A stretch of DNA of 6,740 bases, taken from contig JAGHEC010000408.1 in the NCBI GenBank assembly GCA_021159525.1, positions 1-6,740 on the forward strand, given 5' to 3'. Shown piece after piece: positions 1-6,380 of the stretch (the first letter of the stretch is position 1; every line of letters begins with the position of its first letter). The translations under genes and the position numbers were made by a program. The notes under the pieces were generated by a model. That model had not been told where the DNA came from, made no database searches, and was given only the letters and a program-made list of their open reading frames with translations. The stretch comes from Deltaproteobacteria bacterium (lineage in GTDB: Bacteria; Desulfobacterota; DSM-4660; Desulfatiglandales; Desulfatiglandaceae).

Positions 1-127
1 CTTGGCAGGCGGGTGTCCCCCGCAGATAAGTCACTGAAGAGACCAGCCCGGAGGCCCGGAGCGGAAGAAAAATCCTCCTGCCCCGGCGGTACGTTCACTG
101 TGCTTCCCCTAAATATTGAGCTGTTAC
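1..127 (-). repeat. Dispersed MITE-like repeat, copy 1 (open at window start)
   Basis: Read on the minus strand from 127 downward, this segment begins with the end sequence GTAACAGCTCAATA and matches copy 2 (from 3151) at about 62 of 72 positions by hand alignment. It contains the same internal pairing arms (CCGGGGC and GCTCCGG). Past that core it continues into a second module shared with copy 3: one arm of a long hairpin lies at 16-43, beginning GTCTCTT and containing GTGACTTATC and a run of five G. The partner arm would lie to the left of the window, so the copy is incomplete here. Its end is 8 bases beyond the recA stop codon, so it probably forms part of the recA 3' untranslated region. 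It has no coding potential. Confidence 0.85.
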
Positions 128-135
128 TGAATTCC

Positions 136-1155
136 TCAATTTGCTGATTCCTCTTTTTTCTCCTTCTGAACCTTTTTGAGCCCGGTCTGCTCCTTGATCA
201 GATCGGCGATCTTGTCCCGGATATCCTTGTTTTCAAAGAGAAAGCGTCTCACGTTCTGCCGGCCCTGACCGATCCGGTCTTCCCCAAAGGAATACCATGC
301 TCCGCTTTTTTCAATAATACCCAGGGCAGCCCCCAGGTCCAGGATGTCGGCCTCCTTTGAAATCCCTTCGCCGTATATGATATCGAACTCGGCCTCTTTG
401 AAGGGGGGCGCGACCTTGTTTTTGACCACCTTGACCCGGGTCCGGTTCCCGATGGTCTGATCACCTTCCTTGATGGCCCCTATGCGGCGGATATCAAGGC
501 GCTGGCTTGCGTAGAACTTGAGGGCATTTCCACCGGTGGTGGTCTCCGGATTGCCGAACATAACCCCGATCTTCATCCGGATCTGGTTGATAAAGATAAC
601 GCAAGTCCTCGATTTACTGATAGTAGCGGTCAGCTTACGGAGAGCCTGGGACATGAGCCTGGCCTGGAGCCCTACATGATGATCGCCCATCTCGCCTTCG
701 ATTTCGGCCCTGGGGACCAAGGCCGCTACCGAATCCACTATGAGGACATCAATGCCGCCGCTTCTCACGAGGATCTCGGCAATGTCCAAGGCCTGCTCGC
801 CCGTATCTGGCTGAGATACCAGGAGGCTGTCCACATCTACTCCTAATTTTCTGGCATAGGTCACATCCAAGGCATGTTCCGCATCCACAAAGGCCACTAT
901 CCCTCCCTTTGCCTGGGCCTCGGCCGCGATGTGAAGGGCCAGGGTGGTCTTGCCGGAGGACTCGGGTCCGTAGATCTCTATCACCCTTCCCCGGGGAACG
1001 CCGCCCACGCCAAGGGCCAGATCGAGGGCCAGGGAACCCGTGGAGATGGAGGGTATATCCAGAAAACTCTCATCGCCCAGTTTCATGATGGACCCCCGGC
1101 CGAACTGCCTCTCTATCTGGGAAATGGCCTGTTCAATGGCCTGATTTCTTTCCAT
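136..1155 (-). CDS. recA: Recombinase RecA
   Basis: RecA is the ATP-dependent strand-exchange protein. It coats single-stranded DNA, pairs it with homologous duplex, and as a filament triggers LexA self-cleavage. At 339 residues it is near the usual family length. The Walker A motif GPESSGKT is at residues 63-70, the catalytic Glu region VDAEHALD at about 90-97, and Walker B VLIVD at 137-141. The DNA-binding L1 stretch is around 151-170 (EIEGEMGDHHVGLQ) and L2 around 197-215 (FGNPETTTGGNALKF). The C-terminal tail is rich in Lys and Glu, as is common. The ATG start gives the expected short N-terminal helix ending in GRGSIMKLG. Purine-rich bases (AAGGAAAAG, then GGGGG 6-10 bases upstream) could serve as a ribosome binding site. 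It lies last in the cinA-thpR-recA run and ends beside repeat copy 1. No intrinsic terminator is visible before that repeat. Confidence 0.99.
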   Translation of the reverse strand: MERNQAIEQAISQIERQFGRGSIMKLGDESFLDIPSISTGSLALDLALGVGGVPRGRVIEIYGPESSGKTTLALHIAAEAQAKGGIVAFVDAEHALDVTYARKLGVDVDSLLVSQPDTGEQALDIAEILVRSGGIDVLIVDSVAALVPRAEIEGEMGDHHVGLQARLMSQALRKLTATISKSRTCVIFINQIRMKIGVMFGNPETTTGGNALKFYASQRLDIRRIGAIKEGDQTIGNRTRVKVVKNKVAPPFKEAEFDIIYGEGISKEADILDLGAALGIIEKSGAWYSFGEDRIGQGRQNVRRFLFENKDIRDKIADLIKEQTGLKKVQKEKKEESAN

Positions 1156-1181
1156 AGGAACCCCCGCTTTTCCTTTTTAGT

Positions 1182-1218
1182 TGCCTGAACCGCAATCAGA
1201 TCGGCCGCGATTCAGGCA
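1182..1218. promoter_or_regulatory. Hairpin between thpR and recA
   Basis: TGCCTGAA at 1182-1189 pairs perfectly with TTCAGGCA at 1211-1218. After one mismatch, three more pairs form (CGC at 1191-1193 with GCG at 1207-1209), leaving a loop of about 13 bases. On the minus strand the structure starts 4 bases after the thpR stop codon and ends 26 bases before the recA ATG, in the leader or intercistronic RNA of recA. It lacks a run of U immediately after the stem, so it is not a standard terminator. It could be an operator, an RNA stabiliser or a chance dyad; no LexA consensus that I know fits it clearly. Confidence 0.5.
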
Positions 1219-1222
1219 GGAT

Positions 1223-1795
1223 TTACTGTTTGCCCAATGGCCATGCCCCCAACTTGGCATACACGGCCCCGCCCGGCTTGAGATTGCTCCTGAACAGAAC
1301 CAGCTCTCTCAAAATGCCTTCTGGGCTCTCGACCTCTCGGTACTTCGATAAAAACCCGTCCAAGGCGGGACCCATCCTGGCACCCTTTCGAAACCTCCCC
1401 AGGGTCAGGTGGGGCCGAAACGGCCGATCCTCTGCCTGGATCCCGAACGGGATCAAGCCTGTTTGCAGGTCTTGCCTGAAGCCCGACATGCGGTCCAGAT
1501 CGCCTTCCAGTCCCATCCAGAGGACCCTCGGATTCCGCCTCCCGCCAAAAAGGCCCGCCCCCTTCACCCGGATAGAAAAAGGTTCATACTGAGCGCACGT
1601 CTTTTTAGCAGCATCCTTGATCTTCCCCACCACGGCTTCCTCCACATTGCCCATAAACACCACCGTGAGATGGATATTGGTCACGCGGACCCATCGGATG
1701 TCTTTCAGAGCAGCCTGTCCATGCTCGGATGCTGTAGAGAGTATGTGCCGAATCTCGGAAGGGATTTCAAACGCCAGGAAGGAACGGATCGCCAT
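1223..1795 (-). CDS. thpR: RNA 2',3'-cyclic phosphodiesterase (2H family, ThpR/LigT)
   Basis: Enzymes of this family hydrolyse RNA 2',3'-cyclic phosphate ends to 2'-phosphates and can ligate 2'-5' RNA ends in vitro; the role in the cell is poorly defined. The protein is 190 residues, a normal length. It has the paired HxTx motifs that define the 2H phosphoesterases: HLT at 42-44 and HLT at 129-131 (in RPHLTLGRF). The N-terminal strand RSFLAFEIP and the later GLFGGRRNPRVLW are also typical. The chosen ATG is preceded on the minus strand by AGAAGG, a fair ribosome binding site. It overlaps the 3' end of cinA by 29 bases, which suggests translational coupling. recA follows after 67 bases. Confidence 0.95.
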   Translation of the reverse strand: MAIRSFLAFEIPSEIRHILSTASEHGQAALKDIRWVRVTNIHLTVVFMGNVEEAVVGKIKDAAKKTCAQYEPFSIRVKGAGLFGGRRNPRVLWMGLEGDLDRMSGFRQDLQTGLIPFGIQAEDRPFRPHLTLGRFRKGARMGPALDGFLSKYREVESPEGILRELVLFRSNLKPGGAVYAKLGAWPLGKQ

Positions 1796-3023
1796 TCAGA
1801 TGCCTTCTCACCCAATCGAGGGCCATGGTCGAGGTGTTGAGCTTTATCTGCTTGCGTCGGCCCCAGAAGCGGTATCGTCTCGAAACTGTCTTAGCAGGAT
1901 CTGCCAGTCCTACAAACACGGTTCCCACCGGCTTCTCGTTGGCGCCCCCTTCCGGTCCCGCAATCCCTGTAACGGCAAGCCCCAGATCGCTATGCAACCT
2001 CTCCCGCACCCCCTGCGCCATCTCCTCGACCGTCTGGGCGCTTACGGCCCCATATGTGGAAAGGGTCTTGGGGGTTACGCCCAGAATGCGGACCTTGGAT
2101 TCGTTGCTGTAGGAGATGACGCCCCCCTGGAAATAAGCCGAGCTCCCTGCCACATTGGTCAGGCGATGTCCGATCAATCCCCCCGTGCAAGACTCTGCCA
2201 CAGACAGGGTCCTTTTCTTTTCGCAGAGGAGCCGACCAACCACCTCCTCCATCTCCTCGTCCCCTACGGCAAAGACATAGGGGCCTACCAGGCATCTGAC
2301 AGCCTCTTCCACCCTGTCCAGGGCCTCTGTGACAGACCTCTCGTCCGCACCGCGAAGGGTCATGGTAATATGGTTTTCCGGATACCGGGGATAAAAGCCG
2401 AAGACCACATTGCCCGCTTTCCCCTCTAATTTCTTAAAGATCTCTGCGACGGCCGACTCATCTATTCCATAGAGTTTCAGGATCCTCTGTCGTGTCACCG
2501 GCGGACTTTCATAAAGCTTTAGGAGTTCAGGCACCACAAAGGCATCCATGATGTAGCGCATCTCTTCGGGCACGCCCGGCAGGAAATAGAAATGGATATC
2601 GTTCTGCACAAGAGAGAACCCGCAGGCCGCACCCTTGGGATGGATCATACGAGCGCCTTCCGGCATAAGCGCCATCTTTTCGAGAGGGGGCGACATAGGA
2701 ATCCCCTTGGCCTCCACATACTGTCTGACCTTTTGAAGCATCTGACGGTCCAGATAGAGAGGCCGTTTCAGGGCTTCTGCGGCGATCTTGCAGGTCATGT
2801 CGTCTTGTGTTGAACCCAGACCCCCTGTGACTATCACAAACCGGGAGGACTCGCAGGCCCTCCTGAGGGCCTCGGTCGCCATTATTTCGTCATCGCCCAC
2901 CGATGTAATCCGGATTACGCTCAAACCCGAGGCTGTCAGCCTTCCCGCGGCATACCAGGAGTTGAGGTCGGCCGTTCTCCCCGAAGTTAGTTCATTTCCT
3001 ATGGTAATAATCTCGCCGTGCAT
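1767..3023 (-). CDS. cinA: CinA: nicotinamide-nucleotide amidase with MoCF domain
   Basis: This is a two-domain, full-length CinA of 418 residues. The N-terminal MoeA/MogA-like (COG1058) domain starts EIITIGNEL (residues 4-12) and has VTGGLGSTQDDMT (about 65-77); in characterised homologs it has pyrophosphatase activity on ADP-ribose-type substrates. The C-terminal PncC domain has LSVAESCTGGLIGHRLT (273-289), FQGGVISYSNESK (298-310) and AVTGIAGPEGG (350-360), and deamidates nicotinamide mononucleotide in pyridine nucleotide salvage. Both are cytoplasmic. The ATG at 3021-3023 gives the standard N-terminus; the ribosome binding site upstream is weak. thpR begins inside its 3' end. The upstream gap contains repeat copy 2, which separates cinA from pgpA, so cinA probably needs its own promoter there; I could not identify one convincingly. 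Confidence 0.96.
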   Translation of the reverse strand: MHGEIITIGNELTSGRTADLNSWYAAGRLTASGLSVIRITSVGDDEIMATEALRRACESSRFVIVTGGLGSTQDDMTCKIAAEALKRPLYLDRQMLQKVRQYVEAKGIPMSPPLEKMALMPEGARMIHPKGAACGFSLVQNDIHFYFLPGVPEEMRYIMDAFVVPELLKLYESPPVTRQRILKLYGIDESAVAEIFKKLEGKAGNVVFGFYPRYPENHITMTLRGADERSVTEALDRVEEAVRCLVGPYVFAVGDEEMEEVVGRLLCEKKRTLSVAESCTGGLIGHRLTNVAGSSAYFQGGVISYSNESKVRILGVTPKTLSTYGAVSAQTVEEMAQGVRERLHSDLGLAVTGIAGPEGGANEKPVGTVFVGLADPAKTVSRRYRFWGRRKQIKLNTSTMALDWVRRHLNGDPFLPGV

Positions 3024-3093
3024 GGGACCGCTGTAACTCTTACATCGGGATCGTGTAATTAGCGCCTGAACAAAAACCCCTAAATTTGAAAGG

Positions 3094-3114
3094 AACCAAC
3101 ATTGATTGTTGATT
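3094..3114. promoter_or_regulatory. Small dyad upstream of cinA
   Basis: AACCAACA (3094-3101) and TGTTGATT (3107-3114) form an inverted repeat with 7 of 8 positions paired around the loop TTGAT. It lies about 70 bases upstream of the cinA start in AT-rich DNA, where a promoter would be expected. It could be an operator half-site pair, but AT-rich dyads of this size also occur by chance. I saw no -35/-10 pair close enough to consensus to annotate. Confidence 0.25.
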
Positions 3115-3148
3115 TATGATTAGCCAGAAGCACTCTAATTAAGCCTCA

Positions 3149-3280
3149 ATGTATCAGCTCAATAATCAGGGGGATAACAGCGAACGTACCACCGGGGCAG
3201 GATGATTTTTCTTCCGCCCCGGCCCTCCCGGCAGTCGCGTCAGAAAAACCCTTCTGCCCTTGTTTATTGAGCTGTTACAT
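3149..3280 (+). repeat. Dispersed MITE-like repeat, copy 2 (complete, 132 bases)
   Basis: The first 20 bases (3149-3168) and the reverse complement of the last 20 (3261-3280) agree at 18 of 20 positions, of the form ATGTAWCAGCTCAATAAWCA, giving clear terminal inverted repeats. Inside, CCGGGGC (3192-3198) pairs with GCCCCGG (3216-3222), and CAGAA (3241-3245) pairs with TTCTG (3252-3256). The left part matches copies 1 and 3; the right part (3223-3257) is identical to 6706-6740 of copy 3 over 35 bases. It carries no open reading frame of its own, so any movement would depend on a transposase elsewhere. TCAA occurs on both sides (3146-3149 and 3281-3284), but its placement does not fit the inverted ends exactly. 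This copy lacks the long nested hairpin found in copy 3. Confidence 0.88.
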
Positions 3281-3289
3281 TCAAGGCAC

Positions 3290-3306
3290 AAAAGCCCTGC
3301 AGGGCT
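3290..3306 (-). terminator. Short hairpin with U-run, candidate pgpA terminator
   Basis: On the minus strand AGCCC, loop TGCA and GGGCT form a five-pair GC-rich stem followed directly by TTTT. It lies about 125 bases downstream of the pgpA stop codon, just outside the inverted end of repeat copy 2. The stem and U-run are short, so termination may be partial. It is the only terminator-like structure seen between pgpA and cinA. Confidence 0.45.
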
Positions 3307-3429
3307 AACAGGTTTGATCGGACCCCATCCATATGGTGAATGTCGCGATTGGGGTGATATTGCCCCGCACGGGGTCTTTGCTGACGACAGCGCATCTGGC
3401 CTTTTAAGTCGGGGACTGACCTGGCCATA
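3307..3429. other. Non-coding spacer after pgpA
   Basis: No convincing gene is present. A small GC hairpin (CCCC and GGGG arms around GCAC) lies near 3373-3384. A plus-strand reading frame crosses the right end of repeat copy 2 and this spacer into pgpA antisense, but has no recognisable domain and no supporting ribosome binding site that I can see. Confidence 0.4.
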
Positions 3430-3978
3430 TCATGCGGCAAGCCAAAGGATACCTTTTAAAAACAGGTGGGCGTAAAGGCCTGCCAGGAGGTCATCCATGA
3501 CAATCCCCAAGCCGCCCGTGAGCCGCTCTGCCTGTCGGACGGGCCAGGGCTTTAGAATATCAAAGCACCGGAAGAGGACAAACCCAAGACCGATGCTTTG
3601 CCAGGTAATGGGCATATACAGCATGGTCATTAGGAGCCCGACTGCCTCGTCGATGACCACCTCCGGAGGATCCTTTTTCCCCAGCAGTTTTGCAGCCCTG
3701 TGCGAGGCCCAGAAGGCAACCGGAATCATCCCCGCCAGTGCGGCAGCGGAGTACGCTGTCCCCAGCCAGCCGATCAGTACCAAGGGCATGGCGGCCAGGC
3801 TCCCGAATGTCCCGGGGGCCTTGGCCACGAGCCCCGTGCCGAACCAGGTGGCCAAGACCAGAGCGACCTTTCCGCCGGGGCAGGTCCTCCTGAAGACGCT
3901 GAGGACCGACACTTTATCAAATCGAGCGGCCAACATCAAGGGGCTTGTGAGATGCGTGCGTTCAGCCCTGCGATCCAT
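3430..3978 (-). CDS. pgpA: Phosphatidylglycerophosphatase A
   Basis: PgpA removes the phosphate of phosphatidylglycerophosphate to give phosphatidylglycerol, working at the inner membrane. The 182-residue protein shows the family blocks in order: FGTGLVAKAPGTFGSLAA (46-63), DPPEVVIDEAVG (103-114), FRCFDILKPWP (136-146) and GGLGIVMDDLLAGLYA (155-170). Acidic residues in the second and fourth blocks are the likely metal ligands. Hydrophobic segments near 60-80, 82-93, 112-135 and 162-181 suggest several membrane passes. The start at 3978 is supported by a strong GGGAGG ribosome binding site 7 bases upstream, inside the end of larC. A later in-frame ATG at 3934-3936 overlaps the larC stop as TGATG but has no clear binding site, so I prefer the longer form with its 14 extra, hydrophilic residues. 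Confidence 0.95.
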   Translation of the reverse strand: MDRRAERTHLTSPLMLAARFDKVSVLSVFRRTCPGGKVALVLATWFGTGLVAKAPGTFGSLAAMPLVLIGWLGTAYSAAALAGMIPVAFWASHRAAKLLGKKDPPEVVIDEAVGLLMTMLYMPITWQSIGLGFVLFRCFDILKPWPVRQAERLTGGLGIVMDDLLAGLYAHLFLKGILWLAA

Positions 3979-5117
3979 TCATAGACCTCCCTCAGGGGGA
4001 TGCCATGGGTCAGGGCCGTTTGCCTGCATTCCTCATATTCGGGGGCGTAACGAAGCAGACCGGTTTTGTCTGTCACGGCCTTGACCCTGATCCGGCCCCA
4101 AGGGCTGTCGACTTCCTTGGATGCCCGCTTCTGCACTCTTCGCTGACAGTACCGAAACCGAACCCCGAGGGTAGTGGTCTCAGCAATCATGACGGCCATA
4201 AGACCATCTTCCTGGCGGGGCAGACCCACCACCTGGATATGGACCCCCGGCCGGCCCTTTTTCATCTGGGCCGGGAAGAAGACTACGTCCAGGGCCCCGG
4301 CATCAAAGAGTTTTTCCATAAGGAATCCCAGCCATTCAGGGTTGCAATCGTCCACGTTGGTCTCAAGCACCACAACGGTTTCTGTCTCATGTGCCGGCGC
4401 TTCCGTGCCGATCAGAATCCGGAGAAGATTGGGCCGGTCGAGAAGGTCTCTGGTCCCGACGCCATATCCAATGGATTCCATTGTCATGGGGGGCATAGGC
4501 CCGAAGGATGCAGCCAGTTCCCTGACCAGTGCCGCACCTGTAGGGGTGACCATCTCGTGTCGCGTGCCTGAGTCTATCACAGGGATTCCCTTCAACAGAC
4601 TGAGGGTGGCGGGGGCCGGAATGGGTATGGTCCCATGGGCGCAGGTTGTAAAACCGGACCCCACAGGGAGGGGGGAGACAAATATCTTTTCCACGTTGAG
4701 GCATTCCAGGCCGTATACAGCCCCTACAATGTCCACAATGGAATCCACGGCCCCCACCTCATGGAAATGGACCTCCTCCGGGGGCCGGTTATGGATCGCC
4801 CCTTCGGCCCGGGCAAGCCCTTCAAAGATCTCAATGCTCTTGTGCTGAACCGTTTCCGGGAGGTCTGACCTTTGAATCATGGACTGAATCTCACGGAGAT
4901 TCCGGTGGGCATGTACTGTCTCTTGCTCAGCGACCAGAAATCGGGTGCCGTATATCTGGTGTCGGGCCTCCCGCACGGCATGGATTTCATAAGCGCCAAG
5001 ATCAAGCCGGCAAAGCCCCCCCTTTAATTGATCCAGGGAAAGTCCCGCATCCAGGAGGGCGCCTACGAGCATGTCGCCGCTGATGCCGGAAAAACAGTCC
5101 AGGTAGGCAATCTTCAT
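3936..5117 (-). CDS. larC: LarC: nickel-pincer cofactor biosynthesis protein (nickel insertase)
   Basis: LarC inserts nickel into the pyridinium dithiocarboxylate mononucleotide made by LarB and LarE, giving the nickel-pincer nucleotide cofactor used by lactate racemase (LarA) and relatives. The protein is 393 residues, usual for the family. Recognisable blocks are DCFSGISGDM (7-16), HAHR (69-72), EVHFHEVGAVDSIVDIVG (115-132), GYGVGTRD (217-224), NVDDCNPE (254-261), KKGRPG (286-291) and the C-terminal TTTLGVR and YAPEYEECR. In Lactobacillus plantarum LarC1 and LarC2 are joined by ribosomal frameshifting; here both parts are one uninterrupted frame. No larA, larB or larE lies in this window. 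The upstream ribosome binding site is weak. Its 3' end overlaps pgpA by 43 bases, implying coupled translation of a lipid gene with a cofactor gene. Confidence 0.95.
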   Translation of the reverse strand: MKIAYLDCFSGISGDMLVGALLDAGLSLDQLKGGLCRLDLGAYEIHAVREARHQIYGTRFLVAEQETVHAHRNLREIQSMIQRSDLPETVQHKSIEIFEGLARAEGAIHNRPPEEVHFHEVGAVDSIVDIVGAVYGLECLNVEKIFVSPLPVGSGFTTCAHGTIPIPAPATLSLLKGIPVIDSGTRHEMVTPTGAALVRELAASFGPMPPMTMESIGYGVGTRDLLDRPNLLRILIGTEAPAHETETVVVLETNVDDCNPEWLGFLMEKLFDAGALDVVFFPAQMKKGRPGVHIQVVGLPRQEDGLMAVMIAETTTLGVRFRYCQRRVQKRASKEVDSPWGRIRVKAVTDKTGLLRYAPEYEECRQTALTHGIPLREVYEWIAGLNARISQAP

Positions 5118-5136
5118 TAGAGGCGCTCTTCAGGAA

Positions 5137-5164
5137 AGAATAGTCGAAAAAGCCCTGCTCGCAA
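5137..5164 (-). promoter_or_regulatory. Possible larC promoter overlapping the terminator hairpin
   Basis: On the minus strand TTGCGA (5159-5164) and TATTCT (5137-5142) are spaced by 16 bases, each matching the sigma-70 consensus at 4 of 6 positions. TTGCGA spans the hairpin loop of the terminator after the HdrD-like gene. Only 29 bases separate the terminator U-run from the larC ATG, so a larC promoter would have to overlap the hairpin in this way, or larC would depend on readthrough. The leader would be very short, about a dozen bases. Confidence 0.35.
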
Positions 5165-5175
5165 GCAGGGCTTTT
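5147..5175 (-). terminator. Intrinsic terminator after the HdrD-like gene
   Basis: On the minus strand AAAAGCCCTGCT (from 5175) pairs perfectly with AGCAGGGCTTTT (down to 5148) around a four-base loop: 12 pairs with a GC-rich core followed by a run of five T. It begins 19 bases after the stop codon. A-rich and T-rich flanks on both sides could let it act on either strand, but no plus-strand gene is present. It separates the HdrD-like gene from larC. Confidence 0.88.
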
Positions 5176-5194
5176 CACATCCGCGGTCAACAGA

Positions 5195-6343
5195 TTAAAT
5201 GACCTCTGCGATCAGTTCCGAAATGTCCTTGATCTCAATGGCGTCTTCCTTGTTCGTGGTCTTGCGGCTATCTTCCAGCATGGAGATGCAGTAAGGACAG
5301 GCCGTGGCCAGGATGGAGGCCCCGGTATCGCAGGCCTCATGGATCCTCAGGTCTGAAAATCGCCATTCCGGCTTGGTTTCCATCCAAAGCCGGCCCCCGC
5401 CGGCCCCGCAACAGAGGCTTTCCTTGCGGATCCGCTTCATCTCCACCAGATTGCCTCCGGTCACTGCGGATATAAGTTCTCTGGGTTCATCGTATATCTC
5501 GTTGTGCCTCCCCAGATAACACGGATCATGATAGGTGACTTTTTTGTCCAGAGTCTTGGGCAGGTTCAGTTTTCCTTCCTTCAGCAGGCGCGCCAGCAGC
5601 TGGGTATAATGGAGCACCTCGAATTCACCGCCCAGTTCGGGGTATTCCTTGGTAAAGGTGTATAAGCAGTGAGGGGAAGTGGTGATGATCTTTTTGACGC
5701 CCTTTTCCCGGTAGAGCTTGATGTTCTTTTCCGCCATATTCATAAACAGGTTTTCGTCCCCTATCTTGCGCACCGATTCGGAACAGCAGTTCTCCTCCTC
5801 GCCGATCACCCCGAAGCTGACCCCCGCGGCCGAAAGGACCTTGACCATGGACCTGGCGATATTCTGGCTCCGCGCGTCATAGGCCGATGTACAGCATACA
5901 AAGAGAAAATATTCGGTCCCCTCGTCAAATGCAGGCACATCCAGCCCCTTCATCCATTCGATCCGCTTTTCCCTTGGCTCGGACCAGGGATTTCCATTGC
6001 TGTGAACACTCCCCGTGGCTGTCCGCAGCACGCCGGGAATTGCCCCTGTTTCGGCGATCATGGCGCGCATGGCCCGGACCACGTCGATGATGGTGACGCC
6101 CCGAGGACACTTGAGAACACACTTGTTGCAGGTAGTGCACCCGTAGAGTATGTCGTCTGATTCATATCCTTCAACACCCAACTGGGCCATCCGTATTAAC
6201 CTGCGGATGTTAAAAGGTCCGTCCACAATCCGCCACGGACACGATCCTGCACACATGCCGCACTGCATGCAGAGGTTCAATTTCTCGGCGCCCATGGCCA
6301 CCAGGGCCTCGTTTACTTCGTACAAAGGCGTTAACGCTTCCAT
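5195..6343 (-). CDS. HdrD/TmcB-like iron-sulfur oxidoreductase with two CCG domains
   Basis: This 382-residue cytoplasmic protein has the layout of heterodisulfide reductase D-type subunits: two N-terminal 4Fe-4S motifs followed by two cysteine-rich CCG domains. The first cluster motif uses C25, C28, C31 and C35; the second C69, C72, C75 and C79. The first CCG domain has C150-C151, C186-C187 and then SPHC ending at C226, so the first cysteine of the expected CxxC is Ser223. The second has C275 in HDPCYLGRH, C311-C312-G and CPYC at 349-352. No membrane segment, flavin domain or signal peptide is seen. In anaerobes such proteins pass electrons between soluble donors (often electron transfer flavoproteins) and thiol or quinone acceptors; the real partner is not in this window. 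AAAGGAG 8 bases upstream supports the start. Its own promoter and terminator suggest a single-gene transcript. GlpC- or LldE-type subunits are alternatives. Confidence 0.9.
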   Translation of the reverse strand: MEALTPLYEVNEALVAMGAEKLNLCMQCGMCAGSCPWRIVDGPFNIRRLIRMAQLGVEGYESDDILYGCTTCNKCVLKCPRGVTIIDVVRAMRAMIAETGAIPGVLRTATGSVHSNGNPWSEPREKRIEWMKGLDVPAFDEGTEYFLFVCCTSAYDARSQNIARSMVKVLSAAGVSFGVIGEEENCCSESVRKIGDENLFMNMAEKNIKLYREKGVKKIITTSPHCLYTFTKEYPELGGEFEVLHYTQLLARLLKEGKLNLPKTLDKKVTYHDPCYLGRHNEIYDEPRELISAVTGGNLVEMKRIRKESLCCGAGGGRLWMETKPEWRFSDLRIHEACDTGASILATACPYCISMLEDSRKTTNKEDAIEIKDISELIAEVI

Positions 6344-6380
6344 TTCCTATGCTCCTTTCGCCGCAGAATAAGATCTCCCA

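Noticed and set aside
1156..1222. A LexA box for recA
   Set aside because: I could not fit the Gram-negative CTG-N10-CAG form or the other LexA motifs I know; only the hairpin at 1182-1218 stands out.
1617..2429. A 270-codon plus-strand open frame antisense to thpR and cinA
   Set aside because: It lies wholly opposite two well-recognised genes, has no known domain, and is the sort of long shadow frame expected in GC-rich coding DNA.
3146..3284. TCAA on each side of repeat copy 2 as a target-site duplication
   Set aside because: A four-base match is weak, and it is out of register by one base with the inverted ends; the other copies cannot confirm it from this window.
3260..3475. A 71-codon plus-strand frame starting in the right end of repeat copy 2
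   Set aside because: Its start lies in the inverted end of the repeat, its end lies inside pgpA antisense, and there is no ribosome binding site or domain.
3497..4084. A 195-codon plus-strand open frame antisense to pgpA and larC
   Set aside because: It has low-complexity composition, no recognisable motif, and overlaps two conserved genes on the other strand.
4174..4848. A 224-codon plus-strand open frame antisense to larC
   Set aside because: It is rich in Ser, Pro and Arg without domain features; it is a shadow of larC.
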